Assembly: GCF_900343025.1 (NCBI RefSeq)
Contig: NZ_OUND01000001.1
Coordinates: forward strand, 1,054,001 to 1,118,000
Reading direction: 5' to 3'
DNA length: 64,000 nucleotides
Source: Arsenophonus endosymbiont of Aleurodicus floccissimus
GTDB taxonomy: Bacteria; Pseudomonadota; Gammaproteobacteria; Enterobacterales; Enterobacteriaceae
Positions 11,252 to 22,189 of the stretch are shown here, piece by piece. A model generated the notes under the pieces. That model saw only the letters and a program-made list of their open reading frames with translations. It was not told where the DNA came from and made no database searches. The first letter of the stretch is position 1, and every line of letters begins with the position of its first letter. The translations under genes were made by a program, and so were the position numbers.

Positions 11252-11745
11252 TTAAAGGATGTACTGCATTGCACAACGTGAGGATGCAGTACATCCATAA
11301 GCCACCTCTTTTTTAAAGATAGCTTGTAGTGACACAGGTAACTTTTCAGCCGGAATAATTGTGAAGCCCAATTTCTGATAATAAACACCATTCCAAGCAA
11401 CATCACAAAAAGTGGTTAAAGTAACATGATCACAGTTTAGTTGTTTTGCTTGCATCATAACTTTTTGCAGTAAAGCCTTACTAATTCCTCTTCTTTGCCA
11501 TCGGCTATCAACAGATAATTCCCAAATATGCAAAGCTTGATCCATTACTTCAACCTCAATGAAACCAACAAGCTGCTGCTGCTCAACTGCCACCCAACAA
11601 TCGCCATCAACAATAAATTCTAAATGTTGGTTAACGGATTTGCCTTGTGCATCAGCAACCAAGCGCTGGAATTTGACGGAATATGGCTGCTGCCAAATGT
11701 TCAATATTGACTAACTTTTCTGCTTCATCAGGTACTGCCAATCTT
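11252..11745 (-). pseudogene. GNAT-family acetyltransferase, frameshifted near the N-terminus
   Basis: A GCN5-related N-acetyltransferase of about 160 residues. The main part (11704-11252) has the acetyl-CoA loop in SVDSRWQRRGISKALLQKV and the YYQKLGF end strand. Upstream, another frame reads TILVRLAVPDEAEKLVNIEH and FRQIPALG, the usual first strand and helix of this family, so the gene has lost one base near 11675. The open part starting at MNIWQQPYS lacks beta strand 1 and is unlikely to be active. Substrate unknown. The gene is not part of the conserved enteric block. Confidence 0.75.
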
Positions 11746-11812
11746 ACCAAGATCGTTACCCCATTTTAAAAAAATGCAACAATAGGTTGTTTAAATTTAC
11801 TTGCTTTTTTGC

Positions 11813-12088
11813 TTATCGAGCGGCATTTTCTAACAACATCCGCCAAGTATTTAATATCAATCGTTGATCAGGGGGGACTTAATTCACCCGCCTTAATTGC
11901 TTTGTCAATACTCTCTTCGACACACTCAGAAAGCGCTTCAATATTATTTTTATTTTCAGTTTCTAATTCAGTAATGGCTAATGTCAAATGTCCACGTAAA
12001 TAACCGCCAACAAAAAGTTCATTTGACTAGCATCATCAACATTATTATCAATTTGCGTTAAAATACGTGTTTCCAATTTCGCAAGCAT
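11813..12088 (-). pseudogene. yfcL: YfcL-family protein, two frameshifts
   Basis: Small protein of unknown function next to epmC in enterics. From ATG at 12088 the frames give MLAKLETRILTQID, then GYLRGHLTLAITELE, then AGELSPPDQ and NTWRMLLENAAR, which together follow the E. coli YfcL sequence of 92 residues. One frame change lies near 12018 and another in the C6 run at 11867-11873 (one extra C). Stop TAA is at 11813-11815. Position before epmC and aroC supports the call. Confidence 0.85.
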
Positions 12089-12178
12089 GGTTTTGTTCCT
12101 TTATACTAACTAAATTTTTTACAGCTCTTCGGGGCAAATGAAATTTTGCTTCACCAAGGGAGGCGTATTATAAAACAA

Positions 12179-12661
12179 CTATAGAGCTTGAATAAATCTC
12201 TCAGCTCTGGCTGGAATACCATTTGTAAGGTAGTTCAGCACCTGCCGATAGACTTTGCGCTGAAAAGCATGCCGGTCAGACTCAAAATTAGCGGCCAAAT
12301 CATCGCAACTAACATCAAAGGGAAAGTCTGACGCCATACAAAACATCCATTCAAGTGCTTGCGGTTTGACTTCAACATTCTCAAAAGCGTTTTGTGTTTG
12401 CTCATTTCACCCATCTGGATAATACCAATAACCAAAATCTATTTGTTGACGTCTAGTTTCTCCGGCAATACACCAGTGGAAAATTTCGTGTAAAGCACTA
12501 GCATAAAAGCCGCGAGCAAAAATAATTCGATGATACGGTATCTTATCATCTGCAGGCTGATAGATAGGTTCATCATCTCCTTTAATTAAACGCGTGCGAT
12601 ACTCTTTCTCAAAACAAATACTAAAAATGTTAATTAGATGATTATAATTATGTTCTTTCAT
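12179..12661 (-). pseudogene. epmC: Elongation factor P hydroxylase, single in-frame TGA
   Basis: EpmC hydroxylates the beta-lysylated lysine of elongation factor P. From ATG at 12661 the frame reads through YNHLINIFSICFEKEYRTRLIKGDDEPIY, the metal-binding GFYASALHEIFHWCIAG (HEx3H) and DFGYWYYPDG, then meets TGA at about 12407. The same frame continues without any indel through NVEVKPQALEWMF and PARAERFIQAL to TAG at 12179. The E. coli protein has arginine after PDG, so CGA to TGA is the simplest cause. The product would be cut after about 84 of 160 residues. Confidence 0.93.
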
Positions 12662-12667
12662 TAATAT

Positions 12668-13752
12668 TTATATCATACGATTAAAAGCTAATTCACCACA
12701 TTGAGCCCGATGACGTAAAAAATGATCGATAAGCACGATTGCCATCATCGCTTCTACTATCGGTACAGCTCGGATACCAACACAGGGATCATGACGTCCT
12801 TTTGTAACCACTTCGACCTCATCACCTTGCCGATTAATAGTTCTACCCGGTATGCTAATACTTGAAGTTGGCTTTAAGGCTAAATGGGCAATAATCGGTT
12901 GACTACTACTTATGCCACCTAAGATGCCACCGGCATGATTACTGATAAATCTATCACGGGTTATTTCATCCCGATTTTCACTCCCTTTTAATGTGACCAC
13001 CTTAAAACCAGCACCAATTTCAACCCCTTTAACTGCATTAATACTCATCATTGCATGGGCAATATCCGCATCCAATCGATCAAAAACAGGTTCACCTAAT
13101 CCAGCCGGAACATGTTCAGCAATGACGGTTACTTTAGCGCCAATAGAATTACCTTGTTTTTTCAATGAACATAATAAAGCGGCCATTGCCTCCAATTTTG
13201 TTGCATCAGGACAAAAGAAAGGATTCTGTTCAACCAAATCCCAATCCTTTAGTTCACAACAAATATCTCCCATTTGACTTAAATAAGCCCGAACGATTAT
13301 ACCTAGTTTTTGTTGCAAATATTTTTTTGCGATCGCACCGGCAGCAACACGCATCACTATTTCACGTGCTGAAGATCGCCCACCACCACGATAGTCACGT
13401 AAACCATATTTTTGTTGATAGGTATAATCTGCATGCCCAGGACGAAAAATATATCTTTGATCTCACTATAATCCTGCGACCGTTGATCCTGATTTTCAAT
13501 CAACAAACCAATGGGTGTTCCTGTCGTTATGCCATCAAAAACGCCGGATAAAATTTTAACCTGATCAAGTTCACGCCGTTGAGTTGTATAACGAGAAGTA
13601 CCAGGCCGACGACGATCTAAGTCAGTTTGCAGATCTTTTTCTGATAATGCCATACCAGGCGGAACGCCATCAATAATGCAACCTAACGCCAAACCATGTG
13701 ATTCACCAAAAGTGGTAACACGAAAAAGCTGTCCAATCGAATTTCCTGCCAT
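12668..13752 (-). pseudogene. aroC: Chorismate synthase, broken by a 2-bp insertion
   Basis: Last step of the shikimate pathway, converting EPSP to chorismate with reduced FMN. The N-terminal 100 residues are clean ([45 protein letters not shown]). Near 13455 the minus strand reads GATATATTTTTCGTCC where GATATTTTTCGTCC would give the conserved [11 protein letters not shown]; an AT duplication fits. The rest, in another frame, holds [26 protein letters not shown] and [19 protein letters not shown] to the end. Everything except the junction is conserved, so the loss is recent. If real, aromatic amino acid and folate precursors from chorismate would be lost. Confidence 0.95.
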
Positions 13753-13834
13753 CCCCTTTGTTTCCTCTTTTTCTCATTCATTACAATAATTAATGAATAA
13801 ATTATTTTATTGTATGAAAAAATGTAATTACCCG

Positions 13835-14767
13835 TTAATCGATAAATAATTTAAATTTCTTTTGATGTTCAATAAGTTGTTTCTGCGTTAGCATGAATAC
13901 ACCATCGACCCCCTGTTCGAACTTCAACCAAGTAAAAGGAATATCCGGATATTGCTCAATAAGGTGTAACATACTATTACCAACTTCACAAATAAGCACC
14001 CCATTGTCCGTTAGAAAACGTGAAGCATTAGCTAGAATTCTTCTAACAAGTTTTAAACCATCAGAGCCTGCTGCTAGCGCTAATTTAGGCTCTACCAGAT
14101 ATTCAGCTGGTAAATCAGACATATCTTCAGCATCCACATAAGGTGGATTAGTAACCATTAAATCATATTTAATAATAGGCATATTCAAAAACAAGTCTGA
14201 ACGAATAGGTGCTATCCGTTTAGAGAACCCATGAGCGGCAATATTTTGTTCAGCTACCGCCAATGCATCAGCAGAAATATCAACCGCATCAATTTGCGCT
14301 TGCGGAAATTGATAGGCACAGGCAATAGCAATACATCCACTACCCGTGCACATATCTAAAATAGTTACAGGTTCATAATCAATGATGCCGGCAAAATGCT
14401 CATTAATCAGTTCTCCTATAGGAGAACGTGGGATCAAAACGCGTTCATCAACATAAAATTCATGCCCGCAAAACCAGGCTTTATTGGTTAAATAAGCAAC
14501 AGGGATATGTTCATTAACACGGCATAACACCCGTTCAACGATAAGATGACGTTCACTTAAAGTCAGACGAGAACCCCATAACTGTTGAGGGATATCTAAG
14601 GGCAAAAAAAGTGATGGTAAAACAAGTTGTAAAGCTTCATCCCAACAATTATCTGTTCCATGACCGTAATAAATATTTGCTGCATTAAACCGACTAATTA
14701 CCCAACGCAATATATCTTGGATGGTATGTAGTTCCGCAACCGCTTCATCAACAAAAATCTTGTCCAA
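13835..14767 (-). CDS. prmB: Ribosomal protein uL3 glutamine methyltransferase
   Basis: N5-methylates a glutamine of ribosomal protein uL3. The frame is intact with the SAM-binding [16 protein letters not shown] and the catalytic NPPY ([11 protein letters not shown]). The start is best placed at TTG 14767 (then [12 protein letters not shown], as in E. coli), because AGGAGG lies four bases upstream at 14772-14777; an ATG at 14788 would add seven unusual residues. Length is then 310 residues, normal for the family. Divergent from smrB and next to aroC, as in enterics. Confidence 0.95.
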   Translation of the reverse strand: MDKIFVDEAVAELHTIQDILRWVISRFNAANIYYGHGTDNCWDEALQLVLPSLFLPLDIPQQLWGSRLTLSERHLIVERVLCRVNEHIPVAYLTNKAWFCGHEFYVDERVLIPRSPIGELINEHFAGIIDYEPVTILDMCTGSGCIAIACAYQFPQAQIDAVDISADALAVAEQNIAAHGFSKRIAPIRSDLFLNMPIIKYDLMVTNPPYVDAEDMSDLPAEYLVEPKLALAAGSDGLKLVRRILANASRFLTDNGVLICEVGNSMLHLIEQYPDIPFTWLKFEQGVDGVFMLTQKQLIEHQKKFKLFID

Positions 14768-14990
14768 AACGCCTCCTAGCCAATACAAAGTTCATATATT
14801 TAATCCCGATAGTCTGCCACGAACTACTTAACAAATCAGCTTATTGTTAAGGAATTTTATAGCAATCTCATTAATTGATATTAGAATACTAACAATAGCT
14901 TATAAAGCTTGCTGCTTATAAGGAAGGTAATAGCAGGAAAATTAAGATAAACTTAACAGAATAATTGACTAACTGATTGATAGAATCACA

Positions 14991-15539
14991 ATGAAAAATA
15001 AGTTCAAATTGAGTGCTGAGGAAATTAAACTATTTAAAGAGGCGACTTCAGGGACTAAACCTTTATTACATGACATTGTTAGTCATCCACCACTAAGACA
15101 TCATCGAATAAAATCACACATTGTGACAAAATGTTTGCTCCAAGAGCAGCTCGATGCCAGTTATTACTTTTCAGATGAGTATAAACCGGTGCTAGAAGCA
15201 GATGGACCGATTCGATATTTACGACCGGATATTAATCCTTATGAATTAAAAAAGTTACGTCGGAATGATTATATTCCCAAACTATTTCTCGATTTACATG
15301 GCTTATCCCAACGACAAGCTAAACAAGAAATTGGAGCGCTAATCGCTACTTGCTATAGAGATAATATCCATTCTGCCTGTATTATGCATGGCCACGGAAA
15401 ACACATTTTAAAACAACAGATTCCCCTTTGGCTTGCTCAACACCCTAATATCACTGCTTTTCATCAAGCCCCAAAAGCTTGGGGTGGTAGCGCCTCGTTG
15501 CTTATCTTGGTAGAAACTGATGAAACTCAGCGCAGATAA
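14991..15539 (+). CDS. smrB: Ribosome rescue factor SmrB, endonuclease
   Basis: SmrB cleaves mRNA at collided ribosomes through its Smr domain. The 182-residue frame is intact. The Smr domain occupies about residues 95-180 with LFLDLHGLSQRQAKQEI (DLHG) and the catalytic HGHGKHIL, followed by GGSASLLILVE. The N-terminal ribosome-binding extension is present. It is divergent from prmB with a 220-base gap that must contain both promoters. Confidence 0.95.
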   Translation: MKNKFKLSAEEIKLFKEATSGTKPLLHDIVSHPPLRHHRIKSHIVTKCLLQEQLDASYYFSDEYKPVLEADGPIRYLRPDINPYELKKLRRNDYIPKLFLDLHGLSQRQAKQEIGALIATCYRDNIHSACIMHGHGKHILKQQIPLWLAQHPNITAFHQAPKAWGGSASLLILVETDETQRR

Positions 15540-15553
15540 TACGTAAAATAAAA

Positions 15554-16057
15554 CTAGAAATGTGCCGCTAGTTTATTAACATTATGCAATATTTGAGAAG
15601 GTCCCCGTTGCCATCTATATTCAGCGTGCCGCATTTCGGTATTTATCTCTACATAAGCAATCGCAGAAGTTGGAAACATAGGAGGGATTTCTTGTGGGCA
15701 CAAAGCTGATACCAAATAACCAACTAATGGTAAATGAGAAATAATCAATGCTGTTCTTACACCTCCATCGGCAAGTAATTGCAAATAATTAGCAATAGAT
15801 TGGGGATCACCAGCAGGAATAAGTTCTGCTAATACTTCTTGTTCGCCTGAATAGGGCAATAATGGCTGCATTGCCTGATAAGTTTGTACTGCTCTTACAT
15901 ATGGACTGGTAAACACTTGGTCGAACACTGGATTCTGTTGTGCTAGCCAATTGGCCATTAATTTAGATTCTTCAATTCCTTTAAGAGTAAGTTCTCTTGC
16001 TTCATCATTTATTGTATTCATCGTTGCGTCACCATGACGCATAATAAAAACTTGCAT
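15554..16057 (-). CDS. sixA: Phosphohistidine phosphatase SixA
   Basis: Removes phosphate from histidine of phosphotransfer proteins. The histidine phosphatase RHG motif is at the very start (MQVFIMRHGDA) and the second catalytic histidine in LIISHLPLVGYLVSALCP. The frame extends upstream to 16114, but ATG 16057 gives the family N-terminus and has GGTGG eight bases upstream. Length is 167 residues, a little longer than E. coli. Convergent with smrB (14-base gap). Confidence 0.93.
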   Translation of the reverse strand: MQVFIMRHGDATMNTINDEARELTLKGIEESKLMANWLAQQNPVFDQVFTSPYVRAVQTYQAMQPLLPYSGEQEVLAELIPAGDPQSIANYLQLLADGGVRTALIISHLPLVGYLVSALCPQEIPPMFPTSAIAYVEINTEMRHAEYRWQRGPSQILHNVNKLAAHF

Positions 16058-16303
16058 AATCCACCATTTGAGTAAAATATTTTCACCTAACCCCTTAGAT
16101 AGGAGCCCTCTCATTACTCGCTAATGTTGTTGTCGGAAAATATGCAGGGCAAAGCAACCCGAGATTCTGCACTAAAATTACAAAAAAAGGAACCGCTTTA
16201 TTTTCATAAAAAACGAAAAAAGTTTATTTTATATCAAGTTAAATAGAAATTACTCCTAATACCATGATATTAGTAAGGTTTAGAATGCTACTAAAATAAT
16301 CAA

Positions 16304-16515
16304 CTACTGATGGAATTTTTTATTTGATTTAGCCATTTGCATTAGCCTTTCGCAAAGAACAAAATTGTTACCATATTTCTGTGCTAGTCGATGCATTATA
16401 TCAACAATATTTGATATACCTTGTTGATCCATATATCTAAATGGTCCACCCGTAAAAGGAGGAAAACCAATTCCAAACACTGTACCAATCTCATCATCAT
16501 TTATATGCCAAATAA
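16304..16515 (-). pseudogene. fadJ: 3' fragment of fadJ left of the prophage
   Basis: The minus strand encodes NDDEIGTVFGIGFPPFTGG, then PFRYMDQQGIS, LAQKYGNNFVLCERLMQMAK and a stop at 16304. This is the C-terminal end of the FadJ trifunctional subunit. The upstream rest of the gene lies 42.6 kb away at 59157-61190. The fragment has no start and is cut exactly at the attL repeat, so it was separated by prophage integration. The 190 bases between here and sixA hold no gene that I can see. Confidence 0.95.
16496..16515. other. attL core
   Basis: ATCATTTATATGCCAAATAA matches 18 of 20 bases of the sequence at 59157-59176 (differences at positions 9 and 15). Both copies are at the points where fadJ coding sequence meets phage sequence, so they mark the crossover region. 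An ATGTACA motif lies at 16595-16601, matching two copies next to attR; these may be integrase arm sites. Confidence 0.85.
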
Positions 16516-16535
16516 GTTAATTATCAAATTAATAA

Positions 16536-16573
16536 TTTAAAATCATTAACTTAAATAAATTAATGATTTTAAA
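16536..16573. repeat. Long AT-rich inverted repeat near attL
   Basis: A perfect 14-bp inverted repeat (TTTAAAATCATTAA / TTAATGATTTTAAA) with a 10-base loop. It could end the late transcript running leftwards or bind an integration protein. No gene lies between attL and 16746. Confidence 0.7.
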
Positions 16574-16745
16574 TTTATCTTTATATACACAATTATGTAC
16601 AAATTATTTTTTCACCTCATATGCTATCTTTGCCATAACGCAAAGAACAAAACCACTAGTTCTCACAAAACCCCCTACCCGCAACCAACAACTAATAGTT
16701 AACAACTTCCTCCAACGCTGCTAATATGATGCCACTGTGATGGGG

Positions 16746-18039
16746 CTATTCTTTTTTCGCGTGTTGCTGATTCCAGATTGAATCATTAGGCATCTCTACC
16801 CTCACATCTAGCCATGTTGATAATGGAATATCAACTTGCTCACCGTCAGCGTAATAAACTAGTTTGCCGTCAATAATTTCTTTAACCCGCCAGTTTTGGA
16901 AATCTTTAAGCAAATGGGTGTGCTGCCGGTGAAATGTTTGAATCTCGATGTTACCGTTAGATAGAATTTTATCTTTGATATAAATTAACGATAAGCCATT
17001 GCTATTTTTTGGTATTTGTGATCCCACCATTTATACCCCATGCTCCATCAGCGTTATAACCCAACACCCCATTAATTAAATATTTCCCTGTTCAATTTGT
17101 TGAACAGTTGCACCTTCTGACTCATCATTCGTTTCAAAATTTCCATTAGAAAAAATTTTGATAATGGGCGATGCTTTTTTAACAAAGCCATTGCCGTCAA
17201 CAATATAATCACTTGTTACCATCATTGTGCCATTCGTGTTGTATGGAATAGTGATTATTTCTTTTTCACCTTCTCCATAGGCAAAATAAGCACTATCAGT
17301 AGAAGTTTGAGGCGCAAGTACGCGGCCATCTTTTCTTTCTATCATCAGGGCGGAGTAATCGTTACCACTTTTGATAACGATATTGCCTGTTCTAAGTACT
17401 TCCTGCGAGTATTTCTTGGCAAAACTATCAGTAGATGCTTTTTAACTAATCACTTTGTCAGTTGCATTACTAACTTCTTGAACTACATTGATTTTGTCAA
17501 ATTTGTTAGCTAAATCTTTACTTATTTCTGTAACTGAATTGCTTATTTCATTAACTTTTGTTGTATCTGCTTTTTTTCTAACTCATCTTTTATCTCTTTA
17601 AATATCACTTGCATTGGCTTTACCCTTAACTAATTTCTGTAATGCCTTAATCGATTCGAGTTTAATGATTTTTCCACTAGATAACAGTAAGCTCAACAAT
17701 TCCATTTTCACCCATCCAGGTATCCATCTTTTGCAGAAAGTAGAGGATGTAAGTGTTAGCTGCAACCAGTGCTCTTGCCGCATCAGAATTATTATTTGGT
17801 TCAGTGAGATTAATCGTGTATGTTGTGTCGGTAGCTGAAAATGTCGCCTCTTCAGCAAGTACTAATTCCGTGTCACTGTTAACAGCTTTTATCATGTAAG
17901 GATAATTCATATCACCGTTTTTAATGAACATTAACATGCCTGGTGAGACTAATGGATTATTGCTACTCCATTTCGTGCCTGAGCCTTTTACAATAGTAGA
18001 GCCTAACACGGTTGTGACTGTACCTTCTGTATAAATCAT
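16746..18039 (-). pseudogene. Tail fibre / stalk protein, several disruptions
   Basis: Reading the frames together gives a product of about 430 residues. The head (from MIYTEGTVTTVLGSTIVKG) is of a type common at the base of phage tail fibres. A coiled-coil segment follows (LESIKALQKLVKGKANA, EKKADTTKVNEISNSV), then a beta-rich part (RTGNIVIK, DSAYFAYGEGEKEI) and a C-terminal VRVEMPNDSIWNQQHAKKE. Frame changes or stops occur near 17690, 17590, 17445, 17080, 17035 and 17015. It is the last late gene and would define host recognition. No close function can be named. Confidence 0.75.
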
Positions 18040-18075
18040 ATTTAATTTTCCGCGACCAAAAGAATCGATATTTTA

Positions 18076-19107
18076 TTAGAATTTAAAGTAATCTTCTGCA
18101 TCCAATACTAATACAGGGAAAGATGACAAGGCGGTTGTCGTTTCACCAATATATGCTGAATTATAAAAATATCGGTAACGAGAAAGTCCTAAACTTGTTT
18201 TGCTATTTTGAAAAATATTGAGGTAGTCAAGGTAGCCACCATCTGTACGCCAGAAATAGTCACCGACACGTTGAAGAGTGTACATCGGCCTTTTTATTCC
18301 TGGAATTGCTTTTCCTTTTCCAACCGCAAATTCAGTGCTTGGTACTAAAACAGGTTTTGTCATAACATTAAACTGAGAATTAAATATCACATTACCATCA
18401 ATATTACGTAATTTTAGTCCGCACCCCCTGATCTCTAGTTCGCCAGATTTAGCTGTCCTAAAAAAGAAATTACATAATATTTAGATTTTGCCAAGCTACG
18501 TGAATCACGTCTTATGTTTGAAATCCTTAAACTTTTTACACTTCCACCCCATCCCTGATAGGCTCTCTACCAATATAATTTTTTGCATCGGTAGAATAAA
18601 AAAATAAATGGCATTATCTGGTGTTAAACCAGCTCCTAATTCTAAAGGATTAAAAACCCCATCAATAATCATAATCTTCTTATGAAAAGCGTATGAATAA
18701 CCTGTTATCGGTAGTGAATTTAGAAAAATAGCGCTACCTAATATCTTTAACCCAGCATTTCCTGCAATAGATATTTTACTATAGTCTGGATAAGCTATAA
18801 TTTGAATAGGCTCAGTCCCTACCCAGTGCAAATTATGCACTATCACCAAACGATTAGACTCAGAATAAGAGACTAATGTTTCTGTTCCTGCAACAACCAT
18901 AGCGTTACCCTGCTGCACAAATCGTACACTAGCAAGGGCCCCACCCCGAGATAGCACAAATTTATAACCTTGCGGTATTGGGTTGGGGCAAGTCTAAACA
19001 CCTCTTCTTACGTCAACAGCTTTTGTCCATATGTTTGTCGCTGGAGTTGTATTTTCATTAAAAGAAAAAGAAGAACCATCTGGATTTATTATTCTTAAGC
19101 CAATCAT
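18076..19107 (-). pseudogene. Tail-tip associated protein of unknown function, disrupted
   Basis: Starts at ATG 19107, which overlaps the stop of the gpJ-like gene (ATGA), indicating coupling. Segments in order: MIGLRIINPDGSSFSF, FVLSRGGALASVRF, VIVHNLHWVGTEPIQI, YAFHKKIMIIDGVFNPLELG, then GDYFWRTDGGYLDYL and a C-terminal FPVLVLDAEDYFKF. Breaks lie near 18995, 18505-18480 and 18425. Position between gpJ and the fibre gene, and the absence of enzyme motifs, suggest an adhesin or fibre-base role; this is inference. Confidence 0.65.
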
Positions 19108-21791
19108 ATAAATTCTCCAAGCTTTATAATCGGAGTATTACCCGAATATACATAAAAACCTTTATTTGTCAGTCTTGTACGATAAGTAGAAGATACACTG
19201 TTAACTTCAAAATTACCGTTAACCATATCTATACGCGTTCCTTGTTGTCCGGGAATATAATTTTTAGACTTTAAATCCATTCCGACTATTACATTTTCAA
19301 TGGTTGCCTTACTTATTAGCGTATCGTTAAAAATTACCTATCCGTTTTTGATGGCAAAAACCGGCTCCATCTTACCATTAGCCGGATTGTAGGCGATGAA
19401 AGTCTGTGCACTAAAGCCAATCTGAGTTGTGACTTTACCGTTTTTAAGCTCAGCACCAATCACCATGCCAGCGTCATAATCTACGCCGTCATGGTGAATC
19501 TTGACTAACGATGTCCACGTTACAGAAGCTTCGCCCTTTTTCATGTCGTATTTGGCTTGTAGCCAGTTCTGCGCCGATGCCCAAGATTTATCCGCGGTTA
19601 CCCTGACCTGATGGATAGATTCAGCCAAGGCTTTGGTATCGGTTACCACATAATTATCAACCCTAACAATTTCGGCTTTCATCTTGCCATTTTGGCGCAT
19701 GAAGTGCTCAAAGTTACCATTTAGTCTTTTTGCGTTTTCTAAAATTGGCTTCGGTGTTACTCTCTATCCCTTTTTTAACTGCTTAATGACTTCCGTTTCG
19801 TTAATCTTTTTGTCAATTTCTTCTAAAATATCACCCGGTAAACTATCTGGTTTGCCTGATGCTTCAACAAAAGGCGATTTTCCATAACTGTTTATCGTGC
19901 GAATATAGAAAAAATACACATGGCCAACTTTAAGATTTTCCTGTGTCCAGAACTGTCCTTGCCCGTCTTTAGTGGCATGGTTAATAACTTCATTTTCTGA
20001 GGAGTCCGACAATCTCTTATCGCTCAACCAAAACTCAAAGTTACTCCCATACGATGCAGAATCCCCTTGACGTGGCGCAGCAGTTAATGAAAACATGCCG
20101 ACAGTAATATCAACACTGATTGGAGGAGGTGGGGCTTCGATAGAAAAATCACAAATGGTCGGTTGCGATATTGCCCCTGCTGCATTAATTGCTCTGACCT
20201 CAACGCGATAGACTCCTCTTGGTAATCCTGCAATGTCAACACGCTCGCCTGGCACCTGAATAGTTTGAATCACTTTACCTTGTTCAATGATATTTACCTT
20301 ATTGTGACGGACATCAGCCGCGGCGTTTTCCCAGCTTAGATACCCTTGAACCACATCACCAATATTCACAAGCATAAAGGTAAGATTTATCGGGGGCGCA
20401 ATGCCACCTGTTGGTAGTTCAGTAAATGGCGGTCTTTCAAAAGGCTTACCAATAATATCCTCGTAAATATACGCGCCGTCCTCTTCTAACAGAATTTCTA
20501 CGCCTTCCTGCGGATGAAATTTCCATTCAGCCACGCGAAATTCAAGCGATTTAATGCCTAAATTCGGTAAATCGAGCAATACCACATCGCCAGGACGATA
20601 AGCGTAGCCATCTAAGTTTAATGTTAGTTGAACACGTCTTCCCGCCCGTTTCTTGCATAAATAGAGGTTGGCTAAACGCTGAGATTGATAAGGACTGCTC
20701 ACAAAGCGATAATCGATATTTTCTTTAATCTCAAGTCCATCTTCTGCTACCCATTTATCCACTACAATTGAGCTAAAGTCCGTTTTAGTGTATTTCTGTT
20801 CCGCATCAACAAAAGTACCATAAATAGCATTGGTCGCCTCACTTAACGACAGTTCAGGTGTAATGCTCACCGTGTCGATGATTTAATGTGGTTCAATTTT
20901 AAGCGTAGCAGGGCCATGATACGCCCACATTAATATACCGTGTTGCCCTGCAATGTATGTCGGTTCTGCGCCAATACAACGGTGCATATGTTCAAGGATA
21001 GAGGCAGGGGATTCCGATAACTCATAAGCACCATTTAAGGTATAACGCGGCTTAGACTTACCCTCTGGGGTCGTCACTGACTCATCACATAAATCCGCAG
21101 CAACTTTAAAGACATTAAAGTCGATATCACTATCGGGCACTTTTAGGTAACTCCGATAGAAATCTAAAATTACCAGTGCGCCATTATTACTCCAATTGGT
21201 TCTGTTCGATCTTGGGTCGAATATTTCTTTTCCCCAAACCTCCACTTTAACGTTAGGCACACCATAGGGAAATTTTTCAGCATCATAGGTTAGCGTTAAT
21301 CTCAGCCAGGCTAAGCCTCGGCCTATCATGTCGTTTTTCCAACTTGGGGCATTTTTGACTAAATAAGGATCAACTCTTTTTCTATCGTTATGTAATTCGT
21401 AATCGGCTTTATCGCCAAAAGAGCCTATCGTATCGTCGTTAAGCCAAACTTGACCAATGCGACTGATTTTATGTCCAGCCAGTGTGATTGCCAAGAAAAG
21501 TTTTTCGTTTTTATCCTGTTCGCCTTTTTTTTCTTACGCAAAAAAGAGTAGCCCTGAGCAAATTGTTTTGCCCACAATCACCGTTTCTGACGCCGTCGAC
21601 GAGCGTAAAATCTGCTTGCGCTCTGCCTGGTCACGATAGCCCCCAGAGGGCCGCTTATCCTGAAATAACAATGACCCTGCGGTTTGGACAGCCAAACCCG
21701 CTGCCATCAACACCAGTCCCAAACCGCCCGTTGCCACGACGCCCGCTATCATCAAACCCGCACCAATAACGCTTGTGACGGTCTTGCCCAT
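19104..21791 (-). pseudogene. gpJ-like tail tip attachment protein with in-frame stops
   Basis: Central tail-tip protein of lambda-type phages, about 895 residues here. One reading frame runs 21791 to 19104 and shows the hydrophobic N-terminus (GAGLMIAGVVATGGLG), ASETVIVGKTICSGLLFFA, the early domain ITLAGHKISRIGQVWLND, fibronectin-like repeats (PPINLTFMLVNIGDVVQG) and the DUF1983-type end (KSWASAQNWLQAKYDM, ATIENVIVGMDLKS). TAA at 21534 and 20883 and TAG at 19338 interrupt it. At 19760-19725 a frameshift and a second one 30 bases on cancel each other (KKGIESNTEANF is read in the next frame). DUF6950-like gene precedes it with an 8-base overlap. Confidence 0.9.
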
Positions 21792-22189
21792 TACTCAATT
21801 CTCCATGCCATGATAGGAATTCTATCAACGGGTCTTGCGCCAATATCGGTCACTGCCCAAATCTTATTGGCCCACAAAACACCGAGCGTTAAGCCTTCAT
21901 CCCCATCAAACATTACTACATCGCCCCGCCCTGCCTGTTCAACGAGTATCGTATTGAAAAAACAGCTTACCCCTTGTTATAAATCGCCAAATTGATTTTT
22001 TAATACTCGTAATGCGCCCGCTTTTGAGCGATAACGTCCCCGAATTTCCAAACACAGGTCAAAACCGCAAACGGCAATTACACAGTCAGCAGCGAACAGG
22101 CAGCAGTCATGTTCGCCCCATGAAAAAGGGCGACTCATCGCCGCCCTTAGGGTATTGGGTAGTCTGGTTGCCCAGTCTCGACGTCGCAT
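21784..22189 (-). pseudogene. DUF6950 / NlpC-P60-like tail assembly protein, in-frame TAA
   Basis: The frame from ATG 22189 reads WATRLPNTLRAAMSRPFSWGEHDCCLFAADC, the cysteine-containing motif of a phage tail protein family upstream of gpJ that resembles NlpC/P60 peptidases (lambda gpK position). TAA interrupts at 21977, then the same frame continues EQAGRGDVVMFDGDEGLTLG and PIMAWRIE to 21784. The start overlaps the stop of the Lom-like gene (TAATG). Because the indel-free frame continues, only a point change has occurred. Confidence 0.8.

Noticed and set aside
12993-13551. Plus-strand frames opposite aroC
   Set aside because: They are mirror images of a conserved gene and have no own signals.
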